64,000 bases of DNA from an uncultured Muribaculaceae bacterium (GCA_910579035.1 CAJTSR010000005.1:1-64000), one strand, 5' to 3'; positions 29,671 to 38,156 are shown, numbered from the stretch's first letter. Notes: a model not told the origin generated them from the letters alone. Translations and numbers: made by a program.

Positions 29671-30920
29671 CCGACAGCCCCATAAGCCTCTACGAGCTGA
29701 ACAGGCGCATAACCAACGCCATAGCCGTGGCGCGCGACCTCCAAGGCGTGTGGATAACCGCCGAAACCTCCGACGTCCGCACCTCGGGAGGCCACTGCTA
29801 CATGGAGCTGCTGCAGAAAGACGAAAAAACGGGAGCGCCCCTCGCTAAATGCCGCGCCGCCATATGGGCATCGGCCTTCGCGCGGCTCGGAGCCATGTTC
29901 TATGCCGCCACAGGCACACGCCTGCGGTCCGACATGAAGATAATGGCGCGTGTCAACGTCGGATTCCACGCCGTATACGGCCTCTCGCTCATAATCACCG
30001 ACATCAACCCCGACTACACCGTGGGCGACCTCGCCAGGCGCCGCAACGAAATCATACGCCGGCTACAGGCCGAAGGCGTATTCGACCTCAACCGCACCCT
30101 GCAATGGCCCGCCGTACCGGCCCGCGTGGCAGTGGTGTCGGCCCGTGGCGCTGCCGGATACGGCGACTTCGTTAAGCACCTCCACGGCAACCCCGCGCGC
30201 CTGCGCTTCGCCACAACCCTCTTTGAAGCAACACTGCAGGGCGAACGCACCGTTCCGAGCGTCATAGCCGCACTCGAAGCAGTGATGGAGCGCGTCGACG
30301 ACTTCGACTGCGTGGTGATAATACGCGGCGGCGGAGCCGTGAGCGACCTCGCCTCTTTCGACGACTACTCCCTCGCCTTCCACGTGGCCCAGTTCCCCCT
30401 GCCGGTGATAGTGGGCATAGGCCACGAACGCGACATAACCGTGCTCGACTACGTTGCCAACACCCACGTCAAAACCCCCACGGCGGCAGCAGAGGCACTC
30501 ATAGCACGCGCCAACGCCGCATACGAACGCCTCAAAACCCTCGGAAACGAGATACTCCAGACAGTATCGGCACGCGTGGCCGGACAGCGCCAGCAACTGG
30601 CATACTACCAAGGACTCCTGCCCGCACTCGCACGCAACGTCCTCGAAAGCAACAAGCGCCGCATAGGCCCCGAGATACCCGCAGCCATAGCGAGCGCCGT
30701 GCGCAGCCATCTGGCGCGCAGCCGCGACCGGCTCGACTCCCTCGGTCTGCTCCTCGACACCCTCGCACCCGAAGCAACCCTGCGACGGGGCTACTCCATA
30801 ACCCGTGCCGCAGGACGAGCCGTGACCGACAGCTCCTCCCTCAGACCAGGCGACACTATCACCACCACCTTTGCCTCAGGGCCCGACATCATATCCACCA
30901 TCACACAGTCAATCGAATAA
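29667..30920 (+). CDS. xseA: Exodeoxyribonuclease VII large subunit
   Basis: Catalytic subunit of exonuclease VII, which degrades single-stranded DNA from both ends and acts in repair. The 417 residues start with the OB-fold domain (SPISLYELNRRI, SGGHCYMELLQK). The core contains AVVSARGAAGYGDF, IRGGGAVSDLASFDDYSLA, GIGHERDITVLDYVA and the conserved KTPTAAAEALI, followed by a coiled-coil (residues ~280-360) that binds XseB. The xseB gene follows 3 bases later. Confidence 0.96.
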   Translation: MTDSPISLYELNRRITNAIAVARDLQGVWITAETSDVRTSGGHCYMELLQKDEKTGAPLAKCRAAIWASAFARLGAMFYAATGTRLRSDMKIMARVNVGFHAVYGLSLIITDINPDYTVGDLARRRNEIIRRLQAEGVFDLNRTLQWPAVPARVAVVSARGAAGYGDFVKHLHGNPARLRFATTLFEATLQGERTVPSVIAALEAVMERVDDFDCVVIIRGGGAVSDLASFDDYSLAFHVAQFPLPVIVGIGHERDITVLDYVANTHVKTPTAAAEALIARANAAYERLKTLGNEILQTVSARVAGQRQQLAYYQGLLPALARNVLESNKRRIGPEIPAAIASAVRSHLARSRDRLDSLGLLLDTLAPEATLRRGYSITRAAGRAVTDSSSLRPGDTITTTFASGPDIISTITQSIE

Positions 30921-30923
30921 AAA

Positions 30924-31133
30924 ATGGCCAACACCGACACCACATACGCCCAGGCACTCGCAGAACTCGAAAAAATACTCACACAGCTCAGAGCCGAGAA
31001 CTGCGATGTCGACACACTTGCCGAACGCACACGCCGCGCCGCCGAACTCCTGCGCGACTGCCGCTCGCGCCTCACACGCACCGAAGACGAACTCTCCCAA
31101 ATCCTCGCCGAACTCGAGCAAGCCACCTCCTAA
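30924..31133 (+). CDS. xseB: Exodeoxyribonuclease VII small subunit
   Basis: Small helical subunit of 69 residues that coats the XseA coiled-coil. The family pattern TYAQALAELEKILTQLRAEN, followed by DVDTLAERTRRAAEL, is clear. It is the last gene of the helicase-DUF3256-xseA-xseB run. A tandem 7-base repeat begins 15 bases after its stop; no classical terminator hairpin is seen. Confidence 0.95.
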   Translation: MANTDTTYAQALAELEKILTQLRAENCDVDTLAERTRRAAELLRDCRSRLTRTEDELSQILAELEQATS

Positions 31134-31147
31134 TCCCTCATTAAAAA

Positions 31148-31217
31148 TTCCTCATTCCTCACTCCTCATTCCTCACTCCTCATTCCTCATTCCTCATTCC
31201 TCATTCCTCATTCCTCA
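31148..31217. repeat. Ten tandem copies of a 7-base repeat
   Basis: Ten uninterrupted copies of (T/C)TCCTCA; two copies carry C first. The array lies between xseB and the holin gene and contains the holin stop codon and last codons on the minus strand. The regular 7-base unit without spacers excludes CRISPR. Likely slippage-prone. Confidence 0.9.
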
Positions 31218-31651
31218 TTAAAATGCCTCTTCGCCTTATCGGCGAGATAACGCCGCGCCACCTTCGCCCAGCGCGCATCTGAGCAGGTCGATTCATTCTC
31301 CAGTATCGACATAAGCTGCCAGAAACATATCAGCCCCGTTAGGCCGCGCACGGCGTCGAAGCCTTCCACCATACCCTCCACCACGTACTTCTGCATCAGA
31401 GCCGCCACAGCCAGCGCGCCGTAGCACTTGGCAAGCGTGCCAACAACGCGGCCAAAGCGGCGCGACGACAGCCGTCCGGCAGCCGAGGCAACACCCTTAC
31501 GCCGCATACGGCGTCCGAGCTGCCATGCCGACACCACATCGGCAAGCACCATCACAGTGCATAACAAAGCGTATGGCGCCAGCGGAGCCAGAAACGCAGC
31601 GAGCATACCGGCCACGGCACTCGCAATCACCTTTATCAAATTTGCTTCCAT
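31208..31651 (-). CDS. Phage-type holin family protein
   Basis: Predicted inner-membrane protein of 147 residues resembling Bacteroidetes phage holins (toxin secretion/phage lysis holin type). Several hydrophobic segments are present: AVAGMLAAFLAPLAPYALLC, MVLADVVSAWQL, CYGALAVAALMQKYVV and LTGLICFWQLMSIL. NESTCSDARWAKVARRYL near the C-terminus is typical of these Bacteroidales holins. The ATG at 31651 is chosen because upstream codons are not family-like. No endolysin is adjacent. The final codons and stop (Asn-Glu-Glu-stop) lie in a 7-base tandem repeat. It is convergent with xseB and isolated from the other phage-like genes at 16-20 kb and 58-62 kb. Confidence 0.75.
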   Translation of the reverse strand: MEANLIKVIASAVAGMLAAFLAPLAPYALLCTVMVLADVVSAWQLGRRMRRKGVASAAGRLSSRRFGRVVGTLAKCYGALAVAALMQKYVVEGMVEGFDAVRGLTGLICFWQLMSILENESTCSDARWAKVARRYLADKAKRHFNEE

Positions 31652-31664
31652 AGGTTTTTTAATG

Positions 31665-31688
31665 CAAATATCGCCTCCGGCCGAAGGC
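31665..31688 (-). promoter_or_regulatory. Possible promoter of the holin gene
   Basis: On the minus strand GATATTTG (31665-31672, one mismatch to TAnnTTTG) is preceded by a GC-rich inverted repeat (GCCTTCGG/CCGGAGGC) and a TTG 18 bases upstream. Weak support. Confidence 0.3.
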
Positions 31689-31722
31689 GGCAATCCCCCG
31701 AAATGCCAACAAGAACCTTTTA

Positions 31723-31884
31723 GAGTATGTTTACTTTTGGCTTATGTTAAGATTTAGAATGATTTTTCGAGTATGTTTTGAGATTGAATGAAGGACTTAT
31801 GGGGTTCCATAACGACTGAATGAAAGCTTGAAACAGACCGAAAAAGCTTCTAAAGATTTCATAGAGTTAAAAGTAAACATACTC
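31723..31884. mobile_element. Foldback MITE-like element of 162 bp
   Basis: GAGTATGTTTACTTTT at the left end is repeated inverted at the right end (16 perfect bases, 17 counting one flanking base). Both ends are flanked by TTA (31720-31722 and 31885-31887), a possible 3-base target duplication. The whole element is one long imperfect inverted repeat: further matched blocks (TTTAGAA, TTTTTCG, TGTTT, TTATGG) run to a central TTATGG-GGTT-CCATAA at 31797-31812. It has no coding capacity. It sits immediately upstream of the next gene's -33 box. Confidence 0.65.
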
Positions 31885-31890
31885 TTAACC

Positions 31891-31921
31891 TTGTGCAAGA
31901 CCGCCAAAAATGGTAATTTTG
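31891..31921 (+). promoter_or_regulatory. Promoter of the GlmU-like gene
   Basis: TTG at 31891-31893, 20 bases, TAATTTTG at 31914-31921. The -33 box is 6 bases from the end of the foldback element. Leader about 20 bases. Confidence 0.65.
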
Positions 31922-31948
31922 CACCACGTACCCGCATAACCGACACAG

Positions 31949-33097
31949 ATGCAGAAAGTAACCATATACGAACCCGTACACGACGAACTCCTCCCCCTCA
32001 CATACACCCGCCCATGCGGCGCACTACGCGTGGGCATCGACACTATAGCCGAAAAATGGCAGGCAATCCTGCCCGGCGAATACACCTGGGACGTAAGCAC
32101 GCCATACCTCCGGGACCTATATCCCGCCGCACAGCCCGACAGCGACACCCTTTTCATTGCCGGCAATATACTGCCCACGCCCCCGATAGCCGCACAGGCT
32201 GCCGCCCTGCAGCCCGGCCAACGCCTCGAAAGCAAAGGCCGCGTCATAGCCTACCGCCACAGTCCCGACACCGCCGTCGAAGCCTGCTCCGACGTGCAGG
32301 CCGTCGACCACCTCTACGACATATTCCTGCTCAACGGCGAGGCCATAAAAGCCGACTTCGCCCGCATGGCCTGCCAGCCCTCGCAGCCGCTAAGCCCCAC
32401 CAACACCGTCATCGGCGACCCATCGCTGATATACATCGGCGAAGGAGCCACCGTCGAAGGCGCCTTCCTCAACACCACCCAAGGCCCCATACACATCGGC
32501 GCGCACGCCGAGGTGATGGAAGGCTCCATGATGCGCGGCCCCATAGCCGTGTGCGAGCACTCGGTGGTCAACATGGGCACCAAAATATACGGCTCGACAA
32601 CCATAGGCCCGCACTGCAAGGTAGGCGGCGAGCTGAACAACGTGGTATTCCAAGGATACTCCAACAAAGCCCACGACGGCTTCCTCGGCAACGCCGTCAT
32701 TGGCGAATGGTGCAACATCGGCGCCGGCACCGTCGCCTCCAACCTCAAAAACGACTACACACCCATACGCCTCTGGAACTACCCCTCGGGGCGATTCCTG
32801 CGCACCGACCTCCAGTTCTGCGGCCTCATAATGGGCGACCATTCAAAGACCGGCATAAACACGATGATAAACACCGCCACCGTGCTCGGAGTAGGCGTCA
32901 ATATCCACGGCTCGGGCTTCCCGCGCAACTTCGTGGCCTCCTTCAGTGAAGGCTCGACGGCTGGATACACCGAAGTGTCGATGACAAAATTCTTCGACAT
33001 AGCCTCCCGCATGATGGCACGTCGAGGCCGGCAGCTAACCGAAGCCGACCGCCGCATGTTCTACGCCATCCGCGAAGCCGCCGAAGCCTACAAGTAG
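31949..33097 (+). CDS. GlmU-like sugar nucleotidyltransferase / acetyltransferase
   Basis: Predicted cytoplasmic enzyme of 382 residues of the alternative GlmU-like family of Bacteroidetes (putative UDP-N-acetylglucosamine diphosphorylase/glucosamine-1-phosphate N-acetyltransferase). The N-terminal part has LLPLTYTRPCGALRVGIDTI, a degenerate nucleotidyltransferase start. From residue ~150 there are left-handed beta-helix hexapeptide repeats (GEGATVEGAFLNT, GPIAVCEHSVVNMGTKIYG, VIGEWCNIGAGTVASNLKND, GDHSKTGINTMINTATVLGV). It would supply UDP-GlcNAc for peptidoglycan and lipid A. Substrate specificity is inferred from family. Confidence 0.88.
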   Translation: MQKVTIYEPVHDELLPLTYTRPCGALRVGIDTIAEKWQAILPGEYTWDVSTPYLRDLYPAAQPDSDTLFIAGNILPTPPIAAQAAALQPGQRLESKGRVIAYRHSPDTAVEACSDVQAVDHLYDIFLLNGEAIKADFARMACQPSQPLSPTNTVIGDPSLIYIGEGATVEGAFLNTTQGPIHIGAHAEVMEGSMMRGPIAVCEHSVVNMGTKIYGSTTIGPHCKVGGELNNVVFQGYSNKAHDGFLGNAVIGEWCNIGAGTVASNLKNDYTPIRLWNYPSGRFLRTDLQFCGLIMGDHSKTGINTMINTATVLGVGVNIHGSGFPRNFVASFSEGSTAGYTEVSMTKFFDIASRMMARRGRQLTEADRRMFYAIREAAEAYK

Positions 33098-33132
33098 CCC
33101 GCAATTTTTGGCAAGTATCATTCTCTCAAAAT

Positions 33133-33163
33133 TTTGCCGGGTGGAAAAAAATTGCTACCTTTG
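33133..33163 (+). promoter_or_regulatory. Promoter of the rpsF-rpsR-rplI operon
   Basis: TTTG (33133-33136), exactly 19 bases, TACCTTTG (33156-33163): perfect at both consensus boxes, as expected for a strong ribosomal-protein promoter. Leader about 45 bases. Confidence 0.8.
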
Positions 33164-33214
33164 CAGCCGGAAAGAACTATCATTTCCACTCAAACAATTA
33201 ATTATCAACCCCAA

Positions 33215-33580
33215 ATGCAGTACGAAACCGTTTTCATTTTAACTCCCGTTTTGTCTGACGCTCAGATGAAGGAAGCGGTAGAAAAGTTTGCTAAGGTGCT
33301 CACCGACAACGGCGCTACCATAGTAAACACCGAGGAATGGGGCCTGCGCAAGCTCGCTTACCCCATCCAGAAGAAATCGACCGGCTTTTACAGCCTTATC
33401 GAATTCGAAGCTGATCCCCAGCTTATCCGCAAGCTCGAAACAGCATACCGCCGCGACGAGCGCGTTCTCCGTTGGCTCACCTTCCGTCAGGACAAGTATG
33501 CAGCACAGTACGCCGCCAAGCGTCGCGCACGCCGTGCCGCACAACCCCAAGCACAAACCGTAGAAACCAAGGAGGACTAA
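33215..33580 (+). CDS. rpsF: 30S ribosomal protein S6
   Basis: Small-subunit protein S6, which binds the platform of the 30S subunit with S18. The ATG at 33215 gives 121 residues starting MQYETVFILTPVLSD, the universal N-terminus; an upstream in-frame ATG lies inside the promoter and is rejected. EEWGLRKLAYPIQKKSTGFY and RDERVLRWLTFRQ are diagnostic. Three bases separate it from rpsR. Confidence 0.98.
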   Translation: MQYETVFILTPVLSDAQMKEAVEKFAKVLTDNGATIVNTEEWGLRKLAYPIQKKSTGFYSLIEFEADPQLIRKLETAYRRDERVLRWLTFRQDKYAAQYAAKRRARRAAQPQAQTVETKED

Positions 33581-33583
33581 ACA

Positions 33584-33850
33584 ATGGCACAGCAATCCGA
33601 AATACGCTACCTCACTCCTATGTCGGTAGACGTAAAAAAGAAAAAATACTGCCGCTTTAAGAAATTCGGCATCAACTTCATCGACTACAAAGATCCGGAA
33701 TTCCTCAAAAAATTCCTCAACGAACAGGGCAAAATCCTCCCCCGCCGCATCACCGGCACTTCGCTGAAGTTCCAGCGTCGCGTGGCTCAGGCCGTTAAGC
33801 GTGCCCGCCATCTGGCCCTGCTTCCCTATGTAACCGACTTGATGAAATAA
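33584..33850 (+). CDS. rpsR: 30S ribosomal protein S18
   Basis: Partner of S6 in the 30S platform; 88 residues. KKKYCRFKKFGINFIDYKDP and GKILPRRITGTSLKFQRRVA are the conserved regions. The usual rpsF-rpsR-rplI order is kept, without ssb or priB between, as in other Bacteroidetes. Confidence 0.98.
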   Translation: MAQQSEIRYLTPMSVDVKKKKYCRFKKFGINFIDYKDPEFLKKFLNEQGKILPRRITGTSLKFQRRVAQAVKRARHLALLPYVTDLMK

Positions 33851-33871
33851 CCCTTAAAGCCAGGCTCTACA

Positions 33872-34312
33872 ATGAAAATCATTCTTAAAGAAGACGTCAG
33901 CGGCCTTGGATACAAGGACGACGTAGTAGAAGTAAAAAGTGGTTACGGCCGCAACTACCTCATTCCCTTCGGAAAAGCCGTTATCGCTACTCCCTCGGCT
34001 CTTAAGGTGCTCGCCGAAAACCAGCGCCAGCGTGCCCACAAGCTCGCCAAGATCAAAGCCGACGCCGAAGCTCTCGCTGCTGCCATCGCAGACGTTAAGC
34101 TCACCATCGGTGCCAAGACAAGCGCCACAGGCACAATCTTCGGCTCTGTAAACAGCCTCCAGATTGCAGAAGCTCTCGAAAAGCTCGGCCACAACATCGA
34201 CCGCAAGCTCATCGACATCGAACCCGTGAAGGAAGTAGGCGAATACACCGCCACAATCCGCCTCCACAAAGAAGTTACCGCTCAGGTAGCATTTGAAGTG
34301 GTTGCCGAATAA
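33872..34312 (+). CDS. rplI: 50S ribosomal protein L9
   Basis: Large-subunit protein L9, 146 residues: N-terminal RNA-binding domain (MKIILKEDVSGLGYKDDVVE, then GYGRNYLIP), a long connecting helix (residues ~45-75) and a C-terminal domain (TATIRLHKEVTAQVAFEV). Last gene of the ribosomal operon, followed by a hairpin terminator shared with the convergent mscS gene. Confidence 0.98.
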   Translation: MKIILKEDVSGLGYKDDVVEVKSGYGRNYLIPFGKAVIATPSALKVLAENQRQRAHKLAKIKADAEALAAAIADVKLTIGAKTSATGTIFGSVNSLQIAEALEKLGHNIDRKLIDIEPVKEVGEYTATIRLHKEVTAQVAFEVVAE

Positions 34313-34338
34313 TTCCCGGTAACATAAAACCTCTAAGG

Positions 34339-34370
34339 CCCCTAAAGACTTTAAAGTCCTTAGGGGTTTT
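34339..34370. terminator. Bidirectional terminator between rplI and mscS-like gene
   Basis: CCCCTAA, A, GACTTT pairs with AAAGTC, C, TTAGGGG and is followed by TTTT. On the minus strand a flanking CCTTAGAGGTTTT gives a T-rich end as well. The sequence is built from the CTTAAAG-type repeat also seen at 18563-18607. Confidence 0.7.
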
Positions 34371-34386
34371 AAGGTCTTTGGTGGCC

Positions 34387-35562
34387 TTAAAGCTGCCGCA
34401 GGTCGGCGCCCGCCGGAGTCTGGAATATGCGGAGGCCGAACAGCTGCACCGTGGCATACACGTGGTCGAAAATATCGCTCTGCAGCTGCTCGAACTCCTT
34501 CCACTCGGTTGTTTTGGTAAAGAAATACAGCTGCAAAGGCAGTCCCGACGGCGTAGGCTCCATCTGCCGCACCATCGACATCATATCGTGGTTCAGCGCC
34601 GGGTGCGTGGCAAGATAGCGTTCCAAGTAGCGCCGGAGCAGGTTCAGGTTCACCGTCCTGCCGGCCTCGCCTACCGTAAGCCCGTCGAGCCAGCCAAGGC
34701 GCTCAAGCCCGGCAAGCTCGGTATCGGAGCAGAAACGCACCGAATTCACATCGATAAACACCGAACGCTCCACACGCCGGCCGCCGCTGGCTCGCATCGG
34801 CTGATAATTGCGGAAAGAATCCGACACAAGAGAGTACGGCGGTATTGTCGATACCGAATTATCCCAATTGCGGATTTTCACAGTAGTAAGCGTGATGTCG
34901 AGCACCTCGCCGTTGGCTCCGTGGCGCTCGCTCACTATCCAGTCGCCGCGCCTGAGCATATTGTTGGCCGTGAGCTGCACCGAGGCCACAAAGCCAAGAA
35001 TAGTGTCCTTGAACACCAGCATGAGTATACCCGCAGTGGCTCCGAAAGCCGTGAGAATGCCCAAAGGATTGCGTCCTATGAGTATGCCTATGCCAATCAC
35101 CGTACCCACCAGCACCACTATCAGTATGAGCGTCTGCCTGAAACTGCGCACGGCATACTCCTTGAGCTTCGGACGCCGCTCGAAGGCGCTGAAAAGATTA
35201 TTGATAAGCACCACGACGATATACACCACAGAAGCCACGATGTAGAGCGATGTCAACACGCCCAACCAATGGAACGATGCGGCGCTCACGCCGAAGAAGC
35301 CGGGCAGCATCCACCGCACCACAAGCGCCGGGGCAAGCTGCGACACCGCCGAAAGAAAGCGGGGATTGAGCAGGTCGTCATCCCATGTCGTGGCAGTGCG
35401 CAGCACTATGTGACGTTCCACCCAGCCAAGGACGAAACGCGACGCATAGAACACCGCCACAGACACAGCCGCGATAAAAAGCACGAGCACAATGTCGATA
35501 AGCGCATCAGAGTACTGAGAGTGTATATTCTCTGCAAGAAAGTTCTTTATAAGTTCAAACAT
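34387..35562 (-). CDS. MscS-family mechanosensitive channel
   Basis: Predicted inner-membrane channel of 391 residues that releases solutes on hypo-osmotic shock. The ATG at 35562 follows a consensus promoter; a longer frame into the promoter is rejected. Four to five membrane helices fill residues 15-190, with the pore-lining TM3 near LGILTAFGATAGILMLVFKD. The beta-domain follows (TANNMLRRGDWIVSERHGANGEVLDI, TVKIRNWDNSVSTIPPYSLV). It is larger than E. coli MscS (286), like the YbdG-type subgroup. Confidence 0.9.
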   Translation of the reverse strand: MFELIKNFLAENIHSQYSDALIDIVLVLFIAAVSVAVFYASRFVLGWVERHIVLRTATTWDDDLLNPRFLSAVSQLAPALVVRWMLPGFFGVSAASFHWLGVLTSLYIVASVVYIVVVLINNLFSAFERRPKLKEYAVRSFRQTLILIVVLVGTVIGIGILIGRNPLGILTAFGATAGILMLVFKDTILGFVASVQLTANNMLRRGDWIVSERHGANGEVLDITLTTVKIRNWDNSVSTIPPYSLVSDSFRNYQPMRASGGRRVERSVFIDVNSVRFCSDTELAGLERLGWLDGLTVGEAGRTVNLNLLRRYLERYLATHPALNHDMMSMVRQMEPTPSGLPLQLYFFTKTTEWKEFEQLQSDIFDHVYATVQLFGLRIFQTPAGADLRQL

Positions 35563-35566
35563 ACTG

Positions 35567-35614
35567 CAAAAATACGAATAAGTCGAGCGCAAAAGCAAAT
35601 TAATTTGCTTTTGC
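35567..35614 (-). promoter_or_regulatory. mscS-like promoter overlapping a 26-base palindrome
   Basis: Minus strand: TTTG (35596-35599), 21 bases, TATTTTTG (35567-35574). The -33 box is inside a perfect 26-base palindrome at 35589-35614, each half being GCAAAAGCAAATT. It may be a repressor site. The transcript would be nearly leaderless, with a start within a few bases of the ATG at 35562. The 35615-35692 stretch holds no gene. Confidence 0.6.
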
Positions 35615-35692
35615 CGAGCGTGAGTATTTAAGACGAAAGTCAAAAATACGAATAACTCCGGCGCAAAAACAAATTTGTTGCCGCACGCGTTC

Positions 35693-35750
35693 AAAAATAT
35701 ATGTCAAAGGCGCGAAAACCGAAATTTCCGCGCCTTTGACATATATTTTT
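35693..35750 (-). terminator. Long terminator hairpin of the anchor-J protein gene
   Basis: A perfect 22-base stem (35693-35714 with 35729-35750) with a 14-base loop and an A/T-rich base giving a T run on the minus strand. It begins 6 bases after the stop codon. Confidence 0.88.
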
Positions 35751-35756
35751 AAACTA

Positions 35757-38156
35757 CTACTTAGCGAACTTTATCTGTACCGGGCCTGAGGCGGTAGTGC
35801 CACGGGCTATATACACACCGCGCTCAAGCGACGACACATCGACGCCTTCGCCACCGGCAGCCACGCGCACGCCGCGCACATCGTAAACCTCGATTGCCTC
35901 TACAGTGCCGTCGGTTCTGATCATATCGCCGTCAATCCACATCGGGCAAACGCCGTCGCCGGGCTTCACTGTCGAAATACCGCTCGTAAGCAGTTCCACA
36001 TCGCCATAGAAACCGAGATTATCGAGCAGAAGCGCCTCGCCGGGCAGACTCTTCACATTGATGGCCACATAGACGTCCTTGTCCTTATACTTGCCAAGGT
36101 CGATACCTCGGCTCTGCACAAACTCCGGCTCCCGGTCTACGGCCAGCTCTGTATCATAGTTGCTCCACTTGTCTTCCTTGTCCGATACCTTTACTTCGTA
36201 CTTCTCGGGGAATGAGGGATTATAAGAGTTGGCATTCCATGCAAAATATGCGTTCTCGCCGGTGACACGCACTTTGGGCATCACGATATAACGGTCGGCG
36301 CGCACATCGTCCTCAGTAAACCATGTGGCAGTTGCAAGAGCATACTTGCCAAGCAGCGCATGGCTTACCTTGAAGAGGCCGAAGCCGTCTTCGTTGAACT
36401 CTGCTCCCGCGTCGGGGTGAATCACGCCGATATCCTCTACTCGGAATGTGAACTCACCGGGCAGTTTCTGATCCTCGAAGTCCCAATGTGCCACAGGGCT
36501 GCCGAGCACCACGACAGTCTTTTCAACCACGTTGTTAGCAGCATTATTGTCCTTGTCGCACACTACCTCTACCTTCACAGCGTGGGAGCCTTCGGCAAGG
36601 CCGTCGAACACACCGGGCTTGGAAACCTTCTTGATTTCCTGTCCGGCAACTGTCACTGCGAAAGAAGTGGCCTTCGCGCCGTCGACATACACGTTCACTG
36701 TCGCATCAGCCGAGATTATGCCCACGTTGCGAAGCTCGAACTCGAGGTCGCGCGAGTTGGCGCCGCGCAGGTATTCTACCGGCGACGAGATATCGCCCGC
36801 AATAAGGTCGAGCGACGTATCCGATATACGGTCGATAGTCAGGTCGTCGACAAGCAGCCAGTTCTCATTTTTATTGCTGAAGCAATAGAAACCGATATAT
36901 ATGTTTCCGGCCTCGGCAACGTTGAATATGGCTATGGCCTCCTGATACTTGGAGTTTACAACAGGGTCAAGCTCGATAAGCACATTGGTCATCGCCGCGG
37001 GGTCCTGCGATGTTCCGTAGCACACCTTCATACGCTCGGGGTGGCCGTCAGTAGCCGAATACCAGAATTTCAGCACATGGTAGCCGGCCTCCATGCTTAC
37101 AGGCTCGAGTATGCACCAGTCGTCGGCGTTGTTATTGGAATCGTAATTGTAGGCCAGGCAGCAGTCGCCGGTGCGGGAATACTTGTCCCAAAAGCCGTTT
37201 GTATAGCGCGACCACTCTCCGTCGTCATTGTTGTTGTTGACGAACTTGAACATCGAAATATCCTCGTCAAGCTCGAAGCCCATCGAATAGGGAACCGGTG
37301 CCGGGCCGATATGCTTCACCGTGACCTCTGTGGCATCGTTGGCAGTGAGCACATCGTCGGCATGCTCTGTCCACGCCTTAACCACATAGTTATGGCGCAA
37401 AATCGAAAGATCGGCAGGGGTCTTGAACGTATGCTCGTAGCTCTCTCCTGCCTTGAGGGCCTTTGCCACGTCTTCTTTCACAGCCTCGCCACCGTCGATA
37501 GAGTATGCTACCGCGAAATTATCCACATCGACAAGGCCGTCGTTCTGCACGCGCACCTTCACCGTTTCAGAGCCAAGACCCTCGCCCTCGACAGGCGATA
37601 TTATCTCGGACACACGAAGGTCGACAGGGTTCGACACCTCCTCCACAACCACATTGCACACATACAGATTATAGCGGTTTTTGGGTGTCACGGCATGGAA
37701 ACCGATAAAGAAATCGCCGGCCTTAAGGTCGAGCAGGAAATATCCGCCCTCCTTTTTGTCGACTATGTTGCGATGCTCGGCTTTCTTGGTCTTCATACCT
37801 TCAACGCTTTGGGCATCACCGCACCACACATCGAGTTCTTCCTTGTACGAACTTCCCGAAAACTCGTAGCGCACCACGTAGCTGCCGGCCTTCTCGATTT
37901 TTATGGCAGGGGAAATCAGCCAGTCGTCGGCATCGTTTGCCGCCGAATAACCGTAGAACACATTGCTCGGTCTGCTATCTGAAGCCTCGAATTTAAAGGA
38001 CTTACCGTCGCTGTTGGCATCGACGACGCTCCACTTATTGAATGCGTCCTCAGTGGCGAAATCCTCTGAAAACACTGTGTTAGCGGCGGCAACGCCGTTG
38101 ACACAGAAGACAGCCGCTGCAGCGGCTGCGACAAATTTTAGTAAAACTTTTCCCAT
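35757..38156 (-). CDS. Secreted choice-of-anchor-J / CARDB-like repeat protein
   Basis: Predicted secreted protein of 799 residues with signal peptide (MGKVLLKFVAAA to VAAA). The start is the ATG at 38156; an in-frame TTG precedes it. Two cleaved-adhesin/choice-of-anchor J-like beta-sandwiches are visible (NTVFSEDFATEDAFNKWSVV through ADDWLISPAIKIE; VPYSMGFELDEDISMFKFVN), interspersed with CARDB-like Ig modules (VSEIISPVEGEGLGSETVKV; LIAGDISSPVEYLRG). A third jelly-roll follows. The C-terminus (IEVYDVRGVRVAAGG, LERGVYIARG) is a type IX secretion type A-like domain. Probably cell-surface or secreted; no enzyme motif seen. Confidence 0.82.
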   Translation of the reverse strand: MGKVLLKFVAAAAAAVFCVNGVAAANTVFSEDFATEDAFNKWSVVDANSDGKSFKFEASDSRPSNVFYGYSAANDADDWLISPAIKIEKAGSYVVRYEFSGSSYKEELDVWCGDAQSVEGMKTKKAEHRNIVDKKEGGYFLLDLKAGDFFIGFHAVTPKNRYNLYVCNVVVEEVSNPVDLRVSEIISPVEGEGLGSETVKVRVQNDGLVDVDNFAVAYSIDGGEAVKEDVAKALKAGESYEHTFKTPADLSILRHNYVVKAWTEHADDVLTANDATEVTVKHIGPAPVPYSMGFELDEDISMFKFVNNNNDDGEWSRYTNGFWDKYSRTGDCCLAYNYDSNNNADDWCILEPVSMEAGYHVLKFWYSATDGHPERMKVCYGTSQDPAAMTNVLIELDPVVNSKYQEAIAIFNVAEAGNIYIGFYCFSNKNENWLLVDDLTIDRISDTSLDLIAGDISSPVEYLRGANSRDLEFELRNVGIISADATVNVYVDGAKATSFAVTVAGQEIKKVSKPGVFDGLAEGSHAVKVEVVCDKDNNAANNVVEKTVVVLGSPVAHWDFEDQKLPGEFTFRVEDIGVIHPDAGAEFNEDGFGLFKVSHALLGKYALATATWFTEDDVRADRYIVMPKVRVTGENAYFAWNANSYNPSFPEKYEVKVSDKEDKWSNYDTELAVDREPEFVQSRGIDLGKYKDKDVYVAINVKSLPGEALLLDNLGFYGDVELLTSGISTVKPGDGVCPMWIDGDMIRTDGTVEAIEVYDVRGVRVAAGGEGVDVSSLERGVYIARGTTASGPVQIKFAK

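Noticed and set aside
31148..31217. CRISPR array
   Set aside because: Units are 7 bases without spacers, so it is a simple tandem repeat.
35589..35614. 26-base palindrome as a transcription terminator
   Set aside because: No T run follows and it overlaps a full promoter upstream of the mscS-like gene; the real terminator is at 35693-35750.
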